Positions 1 through 8,650 of a stretch of DNA of 64,000 nucleotides are shown here, piece after piece. Numbering within the stretch: the stretch's first letter is position 1; each line of letters begins with the position of its first letter. A model generated the notes under the pieces. That model worked only from the letters and a program-made list of their open reading frames with translations. It was not told the origin of the DNA and ran no database searches. Source of the DNA: Marinobacter sp. (GTDB lineage: Bacteria; Pseudomonadota; Gammaproteobacteria; Pseudomonadales; Oleiphilaceae); contig JAIUMV010000011.1 of assembly GCA_022565395.1 (NCBI GenBank), forward strand, positions 62,001-126,000, given 5' to 3'. Position numbers and translations under genes: made by a program.

Positions 1-392
1 ATGCCGACGGCGGCATCGTCATTCAGTCGGTGGCTGAAATAGAGGTGCGGAATGGGGGTGATTTCCTTGCTGGTGGCCCGGCCAGGGCCATTGACCCGGG
101 AGGTGGGAATACCATAAATTGCCTCTACCCGTTCCGTGATCACTTCCACGTCATATTCCAGCTGGGCATAGAGGGCGGACAGACCGCCACTGAACTGGGT
201 GCCCTGCAGCCGCATCAGGCCTGCGGGGTTGTGGGCGATGGCGGAGGCGTCCTCCAGCAGGGTGGCGGTACCGGCGAAGCCGTGGCCCATTTCCTTGACG
301 CCGTGCTGGGTCAGTTCCAGGCCCGCGGCGTTAACCTGACTGATGGCGGTAGCCAGCAGAGCGGCGGGCAAAAGCAGTCGATTCAGGCGCAT
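1..392 (-). CDS. fadL: FadL-family outer-membrane long-chain fatty acid transporter, N-terminal part
   Basis: The gene starts at the ATG at 392 and runs off the left edge of the window, so only about 130 N-terminal residues are present. A signal peptide of roughly 22 residues (MRLNRLLLPA, cut after a VNA) is followed by AGLELTQHGVKEMG and by the AIAHNPAGL segment that marks the N-terminal hatch of FadL/OMPP1 barrels. FadL proteins pass long-chain fatty acids and other hydrophobic molecules across the outer membrane. It lies downstream of the VolA-like lipase on the same strand, the arrangement known for volA-fadL in Vibrio, where the lipase frees fatty acids for FadL to import. Product family is clear; substrate is not. 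Confidence 0.88.
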   Translation of the reverse strand, partial: MRLNRLLLPAALLATAISQVNAAGLELTQHGVKEMGHGFAGTATLLEDASAIAHNPAGLMRLQGTQFSGGLSALYAQLEYDVEVITERVEAIYGIPTSRVNGPGRATSKEITPIPHLYFSHRLNDDAAVG

Positions 393-452
393 GTTGAGTG
401 TCCCGTCAAAGGTTTGTAGTTATTGGAAAGCGGTGGTAACTGAAAATTGTTG

Positions 453-500
453 TGATCTGACATGCCCCGGCAATCCTGCGACTGCCGGGGCATCAGATCA
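453..500 (-). terminator. Long intercistronic hairpin between lipase and fadL
   Basis: Arms ATGCCCCGGCA (462-472) and TGCCGGGGCAT (483-493) enclose a 10-nt loop, and an outer TGATCTG/CAGATCA pair (453-459 and 494-500) extends the stem past a 2-nt bulge. It begins at the lipase stop codon. On the minus strand only a weak ATTTT run follows, so it may be a partial terminator or an RNA-stability element that sets fadL expression below lipase expression. Confidence 0.65.
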
Positions 501-2996
501 GTGGGGTGTCAGCCAGCCGGTGTCTATGGCTTCAATGCGCTGTCCCCGGTTCTTGAGGAAGTTGCCTACCTGACGCTGCATCTCAAAGTGCGGATCGAGG
601 TCGGAGATGCGGTCATTGTCGATATCCGACCGCGGCAGCAGGAAGGAGGCATGGTCACCCACCATAAAGTTGACGGCCACTTGTAACTGCGGGTCCAGGG
701 TGCCGTCCTCACGCATCTGCGGTGTCAGGGTCACCAGTGGCTGAGTCAGGTCATCCCGGCCATTGGGGCGGAAGTCCAGGCCCATGGCGTTGATGAAAGG
801 TGTGCTGCCCGCCAGCGGGCGGCCGTCGACAGTGGGTGGCAGCACCAGGTCAGCGGGGTTGTCTACCGGGTTGCCGCCAATCTGCGCAACATACACGGGG
901 CGCGGTACCAGCTCACCCTGGCTGTTGCGGCCTACGGGGATAGCGGCCGCATGATTCAGCGGCTCCACGCTGTCGATGGCCGCCTGCACGGCAGCAAAGA
1001 AGCGGTAATAGTCCTCGGTGCCGGCAACCACGCCAGACGCCCCCAGTCCTTCACTCAGGCGCGGGCCCACGGTGTCAGAGCCCTCCAGTGTACGCATGAT
1101 GCCGCCGGTGGGGGCCAGCATGGTCACCGAGCGTATGCCCTTGTCATAGGCCAGAAAAGGGGCGGCAACAATATTGCCGACCGAGTGCCCGACATAGTGA
1201 ATCTCGTTGAAGTTGACGTGCTGGAACAGGTTGATATTGAAACGGCTGGCGTCGCAGGTTTTCGATAGCCCGATTTCGCCCGTGAGAGCGCCTGCCATGC
1301 CACACAGTTGCATCTGGCCGCGACGCAAGTAGTTCATCAGGGCGACCAGATCCAGAGCGCCTTGCCGCAGCGTATCCCGCTGAGTTAGCGGCTGTGACGG
1401 GTTCAGGAAGTGCGTGCCGGAGCTGTCAATGCGGCCATCCTGCCCAGGATTGCCATCGCCGTCCACCAGGTCGAGGTAGAAGGTGCGCTCCATTTTCAGC
1501 GGAATGATATTCCGCGCCGCACTCAGCGCTGAGTTATACAGCTGATCGTTGAGGCTGCCTGCGTAGAGTGCAACCCGGGCGTCGTCGGGATCCAGATCGC
1601 CAACTACCAATCCGTGTAAAGGCATATCGATGGCCACCACGGCAAATCCCTGCATGGCCAGGGCGTCTGCAAACGCCAGGGCATTGGTGCGATCCTGCTG
1701 GATGGCGTGCTGGAACACCACCAACGGATAGCCACCGGCTGGGCGTGGCGGCACGCCAGCGGCACCTGGGCGAGGCGCGGCAAGCACTACGGGGTGAGTA
1801 TTCCAGCTCAGCAGCTCAGGGCGTTCGGGGGCGCCGTCCAGGCCGTAGGCCTGATCACTGTTACAGCTGCCGCTGCTGCAGCCCCAGCGTCCAGACAGCA
1901 CCACGTCATCGCGACTGGTGGCATTGCCAAAGGCATAGTTGCCATTGCGGAAGTTGTTCATTTCTGCGGGCACGGGGCTCAGGGCCGGCAAGCGGATAGT
2001 GCCGGGCCAGATCTGTGCTTTGCCGCCGGGTGTTTGGGGTGCGCTCTGGCCCAGCAGAGAGCCGACGCTCAGGAAACACACTGGCTGGTTGCAGGTGGTG
2101 CCGCCAGGAATGCTGGGTTGCCAGATGTTCTGACTGATGGCATCGGCCGCTGCGCGGAACGTGGTGTCCTCGCGTTGGGTGGTAACCCCCCAGGCCATGA
2201 TCATATTATCCCTGCTCAACCCGAAGCGGCTGTCTTTTTCCAGCGGAGTAACCGCAAAGTGAGTGACGCATTGCAGCAAGGCCACTTCCGATTTGGCCGG
2301 GTCGTCACAGGTCGTGGGGACATTGTCGCCGTTCAGGCCGAGGGCGGAGGTGCCCTTGGCAACGGACCAGGTGATGGGGCCATCCACCTGACGGCCATCG
2401 GCGGCCTTGATGCCGTTGGTCAGTACCGCAGTAAAGGTCTGGTTGTAGCCGAGGGACCGAGTGGGCACAATCTTCAGGACCCGGGTGTCCGGGTTGTAGT
2501 TCAGGCTAAACTCGTGGTTGGGCAGCAACTCCCGATCTACCGCCCGGGGGCGAATACGGTCCGGGTAGGCGTCGCCATTGTTGGCCATGCGAAATACCCG
2601 TACGGTCTCACCAGCCACCAGAGAGCTGGCATCAAGCTCGCCGTTAAAGGCCACACGCCAGGCCTCAATCGTGGAGAAACCGTCCAGGTCATTGAGGGCT
2701 TTGACCACGGCGGCGGATGAAGCGTCCGGATCGGCAATGGGCACATTGAGGGTGCCGTCCAGGTCGCTGGCGGAGGTGGCCGCGGCCTCGAACAGGATAT
2801 TGTTAGGGAAAGGTAACACTTGATTCTGCGGGTCAAAGGCAACCCGCACACTGGAGCGATCCTGCACGCCGGCGACATTGCCGTTGCCGTTTGCGCGGCT
2901 GGAATCCACGGCATCCGAGCCAGTATCCAGACACCCTGCCAGGGAAATAAGGGTTGCACCTAATACCGCCTGTTTCAGTAGGTACCGATTTGCCAC
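498..2996 (-). CDS. VolA-like surface lipase/lysophospholipase lipoprotein
   Basis: I start it at the GTG at 2996 because AAGGAG lies 6 nt upstream and a lipoprotein signal with LAGC lipobox (Cys about residue 22) follows at once; a longer ATG frame from 3119 has no such signal. The 832-residue product has an N-terminal region typical of bacterial virulence-factor lipases (about residues 55-260), then an alpha/beta-hydrolase fold with QHAIQQDR, AIDMPLHG and the nucleophile elbow GHSVG near residue 605. VGDHAS near the C-terminus is a candidate catalytic His. Family members (Pla-1/cef type, VolA) are outer-membrane lipoproteins that cleave phospholipids or lysophospholipids outside the cell. 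The fadL gene downstream fits fatty acid scavenging. Exact substrate is inferred. Confidence 0.85.
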   Translation of the reverse strand: MANRYLLKQAVLGATLISLAGCLDTGSDAVDSSRANGNGNVAGVQDRSSVRVAFDPQNQVLPFPNNILFEAAATSASDLDGTLNVPIADPDASSAAVVKALNDLDGFSTIEAWRVAFNGELDASSLVAGETVRVFRMANNGDAYPDRIRPRAVDRELLPNHEFSLNYNPDTRVLKIVPTRSLGYNQTFTAVLTNGIKAADGRQVDGPITWSVAKGTSALGLNGDNVPTTCDDPAKSEVALLQCVTHFAVTPLEKDSRFGLSRDNMIMAWGVTTQREDTTFRAAADAISQNIWQPSIPGGTTCNQPVCFLSVGSLLGQSAPQTPGGKAQIWPGTIRLPALSPVPAEMNNFRNGNYAFGNATSRDDVVLSGRWGCSSGSCNSDQAYGLDGAPERPELLSWNTHPVVLAAPRPGAAGVPPRPAGGYPLVVFQHAIQQDRTNALAFADALAMQGFAVVAIDMPLHGLVVGDLDPDDARVALYAGSLNDQLYNSALSAARNIIPLKMERTFYLDLVDGDGNPGQDGRIDSSGTHFLNPSQPLTQRDTLRQGALDLVALMNYLRRGQMQLCGMAGALTGEIGLSKTCDASRFNINLFQHVNFNEIHYVGHSVGNIVAAPFLAYDKGIRSVTMLAPTGGIMRTLEGSDTVGPRLSEGLGASGVVAGTEDYYRFFAAVQAAIDSVEPLNHAAAIPVGRNSQGELVPRPVYVAQIGGNPVDNPADLVLPPTVDGRPLAGSTPFINAMGLDFRPNGRDDLTQPLVTLTPQMREDGTLDPQLQVAVNFMVGDHASFLLPRSDIDNDRISDLDPHFEMQRQVGNFLKNRGQRIEAIDTGWLTPH

Positions 2997-3176
2997 GATA
3001 TGCTCCTTGCTTGTGCCGGACCTGGAAAGCCCGGCCTTATAGTTTGTTTTTAGATAGGGACGAGAGTAGTTGTTATGTAATTTTTCGTAATTGGCCCGAG
3101 GTGCACAGGTGTACGTCAAAAAGGCCTAAGAAGCGTAAAAAGTACTTTGTTTTTAATGTTTTGAGAGGTGCGTCAC

Positions 3177-4346
3177 ATGGCGTCAGTGGATTTTGACCAG
3201 GCTTTGGACAGATCAGGCACCCACACGGTGAAGTTTGATGGCCGCAAGGGGTACTTTAACGATGAGCGGGTTTTACCCATGTGGGTTGCGGATATGGACT
3301 TCGCTGCGCCGACCGTTGTCACTGAGGCATTGATCGCTCGGGCGCAGCACCCGGTTTATGGTTACACCCTGTTCCCGGACAGCCTGTATGGCGCCATGCA
3401 AGCCTGGTTCAGTCGTCGCCATGGTTGGCAGATAGCGCGCGACTGGATCCTGATGGCGCCGGGGGTAGTGCCGTCCTTGCATGCGGCGGTCATGGCCTTC
3501 AGTGAACCGGGGGATGCCATTGTGGTGCAGCCACCGGTCTATTTTCCGTTCTTTTCTGCTGTGCGCAAAACCGGCCGCCGGGTGGTGGAGAACCCGCTGC
3601 GCCAGGAGGGTGGTCGTTACGTCATGGACCTGGAGCACCTGGAACATTGTGCCCGGGAAGGCGCCCGCATGCTGATTCTGTGCAGCCCCCATAACCCGGT
3701 AGGGCGGGTCTGGGAGATGCAGGAGTTGCAGGGCCTGCTCGCTATTGCTGAGCGCTATGACATGCTGGTGCTGTCCGATGAGATTCATTGCGATCTGGTC
3801 TACCCTGGCGCCCGGCATCAGGTGACAGCGGGCCTGCCCCATACCCCGGGCCGAATCATCACCACCGTTGCACCCAGTAAGACTTTTAACATTCCGGGCC
3901 TGGGGCTTTCTGCTCTGGTGGTAGAGGACGCCAGTCAGCGCCAGGCGCTGCAGCAGGTGTTTGGCAGCCTGAATATGGTGCAGAGCAACCCATTCAGTGT
4001 GACGGGCTTTGAGGCAGCTTATGTGGGCGGTGAAGCCTGGCTGGACAGCCTTTTGATGTACCTTGCGCAAAGCCGGGATCGGATTCTGGACACCGTAGCC
4101 AGGGATTTACCCGGCGTGCGCGCCATACGCCCGGAGGGTACTTACCTGTGCTGGCTCGACTTCAGCGCGTTGGGGCTGGCAGATGCCGCCTTGCAACAGT
4201 TACTGGTAAAGCAGGCCGGGGTGGGGTTGAGCGCCGGTTATACCTTTGGCAGTCAGGGTAGCGGGTTTATGCGCCTTAACTTTGCCACCCCCAGAGCGCG
4301 GGTGTTGGAGGCCTTGAGTATGATCAGTCAGGTGCTGCCCCGGTAA
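3177..4346 (+). CDS. patB: MalY/PatB-family PLP aminotransferase (C-S beta-lyase)
   Basis: Fold-type I PLP enzyme of 389 residues. The opening (MWVADMDFAAP), SPHNPVGRVW, SDEIHCDL and the PLP-lysine motif APSKTFNIPGL are hallmarks of the MalY/PatB group, which cleaves cystathionine or other cysteine S-conjugates to pyruvate, ammonia and a thiol. The start is the ATG at 3177 with GAGAGG 8 nt upstream; an in-frame GTG at 3168 is less well placed. It is divergent from the lipase gene across about 180 bp and convergent with cobS, so it is probably monocistronic. MalY homologues can also act as regulators, which cannot be judged here. Confidence 0.9.
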   Translation: MASVDFDQALDRSGTHTVKFDGRKGYFNDERVLPMWVADMDFAAPTVVTEALIARAQHPVYGYTLFPDSLYGAMQAWFSRRHGWQIARDWILMAPGVVPSLHAAVMAFSEPGDAIVVQPPVYFPFFSAVRKTGRRVVENPLRQEGGRYVMDLEHLEHCAREGARMLILCSPHNPVGRVWEMQELQGLLAIAERYDMLVLSDEIHCDLVYPGARHQVTAGLPHTPGRIITTVAPSKTFNIPGLGLSALVVEDASQRQALQQVFGSLNMVQSNPFSVTGFEAAYVGGEAWLDSLLMYLAQSRDRILDTVARDLPGVRAIRPEGTYLCWLDFSALGLADAALQQLLVKQAGVGLSAGYTFGSQGSGFMRLNFATPRARVLEALSMISQVLPR

Positions 4347-4361
4347 CGGGTGGCAGCCCCC

Positions 4362-5123
4362 TCAGAGTAGTGCCAGCAACGCCAGCTCGCAGAACACCAC
4401 GCTGGCCCCCAGGGTGTCTCCGGTGTAGCCGCCCAGGCGGCGCATTAGCAAGCGCCCCCACAGCAAGCAGGTTAGTCCCACCGCGCCAGCTGCCAACAGC
4501 GTCAGGTAGGGTGCCCAGGGCCAGCAGGCCAGGGCAATGATCAGCACCAGGGCGTGTGCGACCAGCAAGCGGATACCCGAGAAGCCCTCCGCCACCGGTT
4601 TGGTTTTGCTCTGGTCGGGATCAGTGATATAAGGCAGCCGATACATCAGCCACAACGGCGCCAGCCGCGCGATGGCCGGCGCCACCAGCAGGGCCAGCCA
4701 GATCAGCTGTGTATCCAGCAACAGAGCGACTTTGAGGGCCAGGGCCATTACCAGCGCTGCGGTGCCATAGGTGCCGATACGGCTATCCTTCATGATGCGC
4801 AGCCGGTCCGCCACCGTCAGACCGCCGCCGATGCCATCGGCACTGTCCGCCAGGCCATCTTCGTGGAATGCCCCCGTCAGCCAGAGGTGAAAGGCCACGA
4901 CCGCCACCACCGCCGTTACCGGCGAAAAGGCCAACACCAGAACACTGTAGAGAGCTGCGTAAATCCCCCCCAGCAGCAAACCCACCAGCGGGAAATACAC
5001 ACTGCTTTGGTTCATCAGGGTCTGGGAGTAGTCAATCCTCACCAGCATGGGGATCCGGGTCAGAAACCCCAGTGCCAGCCAGAAGGCTTGCCATTCACGG
5101 CGTATGGGGTGGGTCGGGGTCAT
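4362..5123 (-). CDS. cobS: Adenosylcobinamide-GDP ribazoletransferase (CobS)
   Basis: Integral membrane enzyme of the last steps of cobalamin assembly: it joins alpha-ribazole to adenosylcobinamide-GDP. FLTRIPM near the start, FHEDGLADSADGIGGG (acidic metal-binding loop) and DSRIGTYG are diagnostic, and the rest is a run of hydrophobic helices as in all CobS proteins. The 253-residue start at ATG 5123 matches the family length; the open frame extends upstream but that part has no family similarity and overlaps a terminator. No other cob gene is nearby, so it is isolated from its pathway partners (CobU, CobT) in this window. Confidence 0.93.
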   Translation of the reverse strand: MTPTHPIRREWQAFWLALGFLTRIPMLVRIDYSQTLMNQSSVYFPLVGLLLGGIYAALYSVLVLAFSPVTAVVAVVAFHLWLTGAFHEDGLADSADGIGGGLTVADRLRIMKDSRIGTYGTAALVMALALKVALLLDTQLIWLALLVAPAIARLAPLWLMYRLPYITDPDQSKTKPVAEGFSGIRLLVAHALVLIIALACWPWAPYLTLLAAGAVGLTCLLWGRLLMRRLGGYTGDTLGASVVFCELALLALL

Positions 5124-5200
5124 AGTGTGCCTGCCTGGGGTTGTTGGCGGGCATTGTAGCTTATTCGTTGCCGGTGATGGTGCCTGCGGTGATGACCCAT

Positions 5201-5228
5201 AAAAAAGCCCGGCCATTGCTGGCCGGGC
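5201..5228 (-). terminator. Rho-independent terminator after the DUF1329 gene
   Basis: Perfect GCCCGGCC/GGCCGGGC stem (5207-5214, 5221-5228) with a 6-nt loop, followed on the minus strand by six T (5201-5206). It closes the leftward transcript of the exported-protein block and insulates cobS. Confidence 0.92.
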
Positions 5229-5265
5229 AAATGCCCCTGGCATGAGGCGGGAACTGAATTGATGT

Positions 5266-6627
5266 TTAGCGCACGCCGGCCCGACGCAGGGCGGCGGGGG
5301 TGAAGTCCTGGGAGCGACGAGTGATGCCGAAGGTATAGGGGGTGTCTTCCTCGTTGGTCAGGCCCATCACCAGGTAGCGGCCGGACAGCAGGTCATAGAG
5401 GGTTTCAAACGCGTAGGCCGGGATGTCCAGGTCATAAGACTGAATCATGTGAGCCTCAGCCACCCGCCACAGCTCGCCGCGGCCGTCGTAGTGATCGACG
5501 ATGGCGATTTGCCAGGTATCTTCGTCCACATAGAAATCACGCTGGGCATAGATATGGCGTTCCCCATCTTTCAGGGTGGCACGTACGTGCCAGACCCGGT
5601 GCAGCTCATAGCGGGTCAGTTCCTGGTTGATATGACCCGCTTTGATGATGTCGCTGTATTTCAGCTTGCGGTCCGCCAGGTCGTAGGCGTTGTAGGGAAT
5701 GTACATTTCCTTTTTGCCAATCAGCTCCCAGTTGTAGCGGTCCGGGGCGCCGTTGTAGAGGTCCAGGTTGTCGGAGGTGCGCTGGCCATCTGCGGCGGTG
5801 CCGGGGCCATCATAGGCTACTTGCGGCGCGCGACGGACCCGACGCTGGCCGGAGTTGAAAATCCACGCCCGACGTGCTTCCGCCACCTGATCGATGGTTT
5901 CGTGGACCAGCAGCACGTTACCCGCCAGCCGTGACGGCGAGGTGGTGGTCTGCTTGAAGTAGAACAGGACGTTTTCGTGGTCTTCCGGTTTGTAATCTTC
6001 CAGGAAGGTGGGGGTGACAATTTCTTCGGTGAATTTCACCGGGCTGAAGTTGCCATTAGGCTGCGGCGTAACCTGGGCGACGTTGCGGGCAATGGCGCCG
6101 CCCCGGTAACGGGTCAGATGGTTGAAAATCACTTCCACACCGCTCTGGGGGATGGGGAAGGGCACACCAATTTCGTAATTCACCAAGCCATTGCCACTGG
6201 GTTCCAGTGTGACCGTGGTTGCATTCTGTTTGGTCCGATCCATGATGTTCTGGGGGTAGACCGCTGTCCGGTGGGTGGGGTAGACCGGAATGAAGTAGCT
6301 GTCATAGCGCTGGATCATGGCCACCTGGCCTGGAGACAGGCGATGCTTGTGCTCATCCACATTGCTGCGGTCGATGCGGAACAGAGGCTGCTCATCCGGG
6401 AACGGATTAGTGTAGAAGTGGTTGCCCGGGTAGCTGGCGGGGACTTCCCGCAAACCACCGGTCCAGGCCGGGATTTCGTTGCCGTTACCGGCGCGTTCCG
6501 CACCAATGGGCGTGAGGCTGTCACCCAGTTTGGCGATCTCGCTGGCAGGCACAGCGGCCTGCAGGGGCGCTGCGGTCAGTGCGCAGGCCATCACGCCAGC
6601 GGCGATCAGGGTTTTGTTGAACTGCAT
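5266..6627 (-). CDS. DUF1329 family periplasmic/outer-membrane-associated protein
   Basis: 453 residues with a clean Sec signal peptide (MQFNKTLIAAG to LQA-A). The body matches the DUF1329 family: IGAERAGNG.EIPAWTGG at the start, then a beta-rich LolA/LolB-like lipid-binding region and YDLDIPAYAFETLYDLLSGRY near the end. Family function is not established. These proteins are nearly always encoded beside a DUF1302 protein, as here (34 bp downstream of it), and structurally resemble lipoprotein/lipid carriers, so a role in moving a hydrophobic substrate through the periplasm is a reasonable inference. Start is ATG 6627 with GGAG six bases upstream; a strong terminator follows. Confidence 0.88.
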   Translation of the reverse strand: MQFNKTLIAAGVMACALTAAPLQAAVPASEIAKLGDSLTPIGAERAGNGNEIPAWTGGLREVPASYPGNHFYTNPFPDEQPLFRIDRSNVDEHKHRLSPGQVAMIQRYDSYFIPVYPTHRTAVYPQNIMDRTKQNATTVTLEPSGNGLVNYEIGVPFPIPQSGVEVIFNHLTRYRGGAIARNVAQVTPQPNGNFSPVKFTEEIVTPTFLEDYKPEDHENVLFYFKQTTTSPSRLAGNVLLVHETIDQVAEARRAWIFNSGQRRVRRAPQVAYDGPGTAADGQRTSDNLDLYNGAPDRYNWELIGKKEMYIPYNAYDLADRKLKYSDIIKAGHINQELTRYELHRVWHVRATLKDGERHIYAQRDFYVDEDTWQIAIVDHYDGRGELWRVAEAHMIQSYDLDIPAYAFETLYDLLSGRYLVMGLTNEEDTPYTFGITRRSQDFTPAALRRAGVR

Positions 6628-6661
6628 GGTGGTCTCCTTATTATCAGATCAGCTGTTGTAG

Positions 6662-8563
6662 TTAGAAGGAATAAGAGATGCTGGCCGCCAGGAAGTCGCG
6701 GTCAGACAGCTCGTTAAAGGGTTTTCCGTCGAAGAAGTTGGTGTAACTGATGTCTGCACGCCAGGCGTTCTGGTAGGTGGCCTCTACTCCAATGGCAAAC
6801 GACTTGTTGCCTTCGTTGAAGTTGCCGCCAGGCTGCGGCGAATACCCCTTAACGTCATGGCTGAAAAGGATGCGAGGCATCAGGTTCATGCCAAACAGGG
6901 CGTTGGGGTAGTCCCAGGCAAATGCGGTGCGGTAACCCCAGGAAAAGGGTGTGACATAGCCATCGTTGCGGCAGTAGCTGGGATTTATATTGAGTCCCGG
7001 CTCACTGTCGGGACCTGCGGCACAGAAGTCGCCGGTAAAGTCATCACCGTCCAGTGGCACCGGGCCTACACCAAAGGTGCCGCTACGGCCGTACCGGGCT
7101 TCACTTTTGTCTGGCAGGTCATGTACATAGGTTGCGCCCACCTCACCCACGATAATGAAACGGGAAGCCCCCATGACCTGATCAATAAAGTGAATAAAGG
7201 TAGCCTGGGCCTGGGAGACCTTGTAACGGTCGTAACCTTCAATAATCTGGCCGGCGGCATTCAGGTCCGGGTTGGCATCCCGCAGGCGCTGCTCCAGTTT
7301 ACTGATGATCTCGCCGTTGGGGCCGCGCTGCTGCACGCCACCGTAGATCAGTTCAAAGGTGTTCCATTGCAACGGCAGATTGGGGCGGAAGCTGTACTCC
7401 GCGCCCAGGGAGGTGCCGGTGGGCAGGGTGGTGTTGAGGCTGATGCCGTAAAGCTCAATACCCTTGGGGTAATCAATAAAGTAGCTGGGGAACCGGGTGC
7501 TGGGCAGGTCCGGGTTGAAGTCAACATTATCAATGTTATTGCCATCTTCGGGGTTGTTCACCTTGCCGCTGATATAGGGCAACCGGCTGTGGTAACGCAC
7601 GTAATAGAAACCGAACTCCGAGTCCAGCGCGGAGGAGTAGTAACGCAGTGCTGCCCCGAACTGATCCCGGTCACCGGGCTCTCTATCACCGATGCGAGGT
7701 GCAAACAGCCCCTCTTCCAGGGCCTGGGAGTCGGGGATCTGGCCTGCCAGCAGCACGGGGCCGCAGCCATCGGAGGCCACGTCCGCGGTTGAGAAGAAGG
7801 TGCCGCAATCGTCCACCTTGAACTTTTCCCACTTGGTCTGCACATAGGCTTCAAGGGTGATGTCCGGCGTCAGGCCGATAGAGGTATAGAGCATTTCCAC
7901 CGGTAGCAGTACATCTTTTAACTCAGCGCCCGGCGTCCGGAAGGCGCGCACGTCCACCGGGTTGGTGGCATTGATGCCACCAAGAATGAAGGTGCTCTCG
8001 CCCCAGCTGATCACCTGGCGGCCATAGCGCACTGCTATGGGTTTGTCGGCAATGTACCAGTCCGAGAAGATGTAAGCGTCCAGCAGGTCAACACCCGCCT
8101 GATTGTCCCGCGCCTGGCGGTTCAGCTCACGGCGCTGGCCGACGGGATCTTCGGCGCGTTGGTTCTCCCGCAACTCATAATCGTAGTAGTAGGTTACCCG
8201 CCCCAGAGCGCCGAGTCGGGTCAGATAATCACTGTTCGGGCTATAGTCCAGGAACAGCTCAGACCGGCCACGAAAAATGGTGGAGTAGGGGCGTCCCTTT
8301 TTGAAGTTCAGGTTGCCGTCATCAAAGTTGTTGGACGAGGCCCCCGTGTTACTGAAGGCAAACTCGGGTCCCAGGTTGCCTTGGGAAATGAAATTTGGGT
8401 CCGGGTCCGTCATGCGAATGCCGATGCCCGCGGTCAGGGTCGTGTCAAAGGACGCGCTGACGGGACCTATGTTGAAGTCAATGGCGCTGACAGGTGCGCT
8501 CAGGATGGAGGCGACAGCAAGCGCCAGCGGTGCTTTCAGTGGGCGATAATTTTTTGTTGTCAT
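6662..8563 (-). CDS. DUF1302 family outer-membrane beta-barrel protein
   Basis: 633 residues from ATG 8563 (GGGAG 8 nt upstream; an in-frame TTG at 8578 is ignored). Signal peptide ending ...APVSA, then FDTTLTAGIGIRM, typical of the DUF1302 N-terminus, and repeated amphipathic strands such as YYYDYELR and VRYGRQVISWGES. The last residues are SISYSF: a terminal aromatic Phe is the usual BAM insertion signal, so an outer-membrane barrel is well supported. Function of the family is unproven; it travels with DUF1329 and often with hydrophobic-compound metabolism. Here both lie in a block with two giant lipase-type lipoproteins. Confidence 0.88.
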   Translation of the reverse strand: MTTKNYRPLKAPLALAVASILSAPVSAIDFNIGPVSASFDTTLTAGIGIRMTDPDPNFISQGNLGPEFAFSNTGASSNNFDDGNLNFKKGRPYSTIFRGRSELFLDYSPNSDYLTRLGALGRVTYYYDYELRENQRAEDPVGQRRELNRQARDNQAGVDLLDAYIFSDWYIADKPIAVRYGRQVISWGESTFILGGINATNPVDVRAFRTPGAELKDVLLPVEMLYTSIGLTPDITLEAYVQTKWEKFKVDDCGTFFSTADVASDGCGPVLLAGQIPDSQALEEGLFAPRIGDREPGDRDQFGAALRYYSSALDSEFGFYYVRYHSRLPYISGKVNNPEDGNNIDNVDFNPDLPSTRFPSYFIDYPKGIELYGISLNTTLPTGTSLGAEYSFRPNLPLQWNTFELIYGGVQQRGPNGEIISKLEQRLRDANPDLNAAGQIIEGYDRYKVSQAQATFIHFIDQVMGASRFIIVGEVGATYVHDLPDKSEARYGRSGTFGVGPVPLDGDDFTGDFCAAGPDSEPGLNINPSYCRNDGYVTPFSWGYRTAFAWDYPNALFGMNLMPRILFSHDVKGYSPQPGGNFNEGNKSFAIGVEATYQNAWRADISYTNFFDGKPFNELSDRDFLAASISYSF

Positions 8564-8591
8564 GAGAACGGCTCCCAAAAAGGTGCCTTGT

Positions 8592-8612
8592 CCCGGTCAC
8601 TCAGTGACCGGG
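8592..8612 (-). terminator. Hairpin between lipase-like gene and DUF1302 gene
   Basis: CCCGGTCACT/AGTGACCGGG around one central base gives a 10-bp stem in the 87-bp gap. On the minus strand a TTTTT run follows about 10 nt later, too far for a canonical terminator, so it may attenuate rather than stop read-through into the DUF1302 gene. Confidence 0.5.
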
Positions 8613-8650
8613 CAGGCTTGTTATTCTGTTGGTTGAGTGCAAGGTGCGGC

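Noticed and set aside
1707-2720. Long plus-strand frame inside the VolA-like gene
   Set aside because: It mirrors the GC-rich third positions of the real gene and has no domain or signal.
5207-5228. Hairpin considered as a cobalamin riboswitch element before cobS
   Set aside because: It is a simple stem with six T on the minus strand, a terminator; none of the conserved B12-box sequence is seen.
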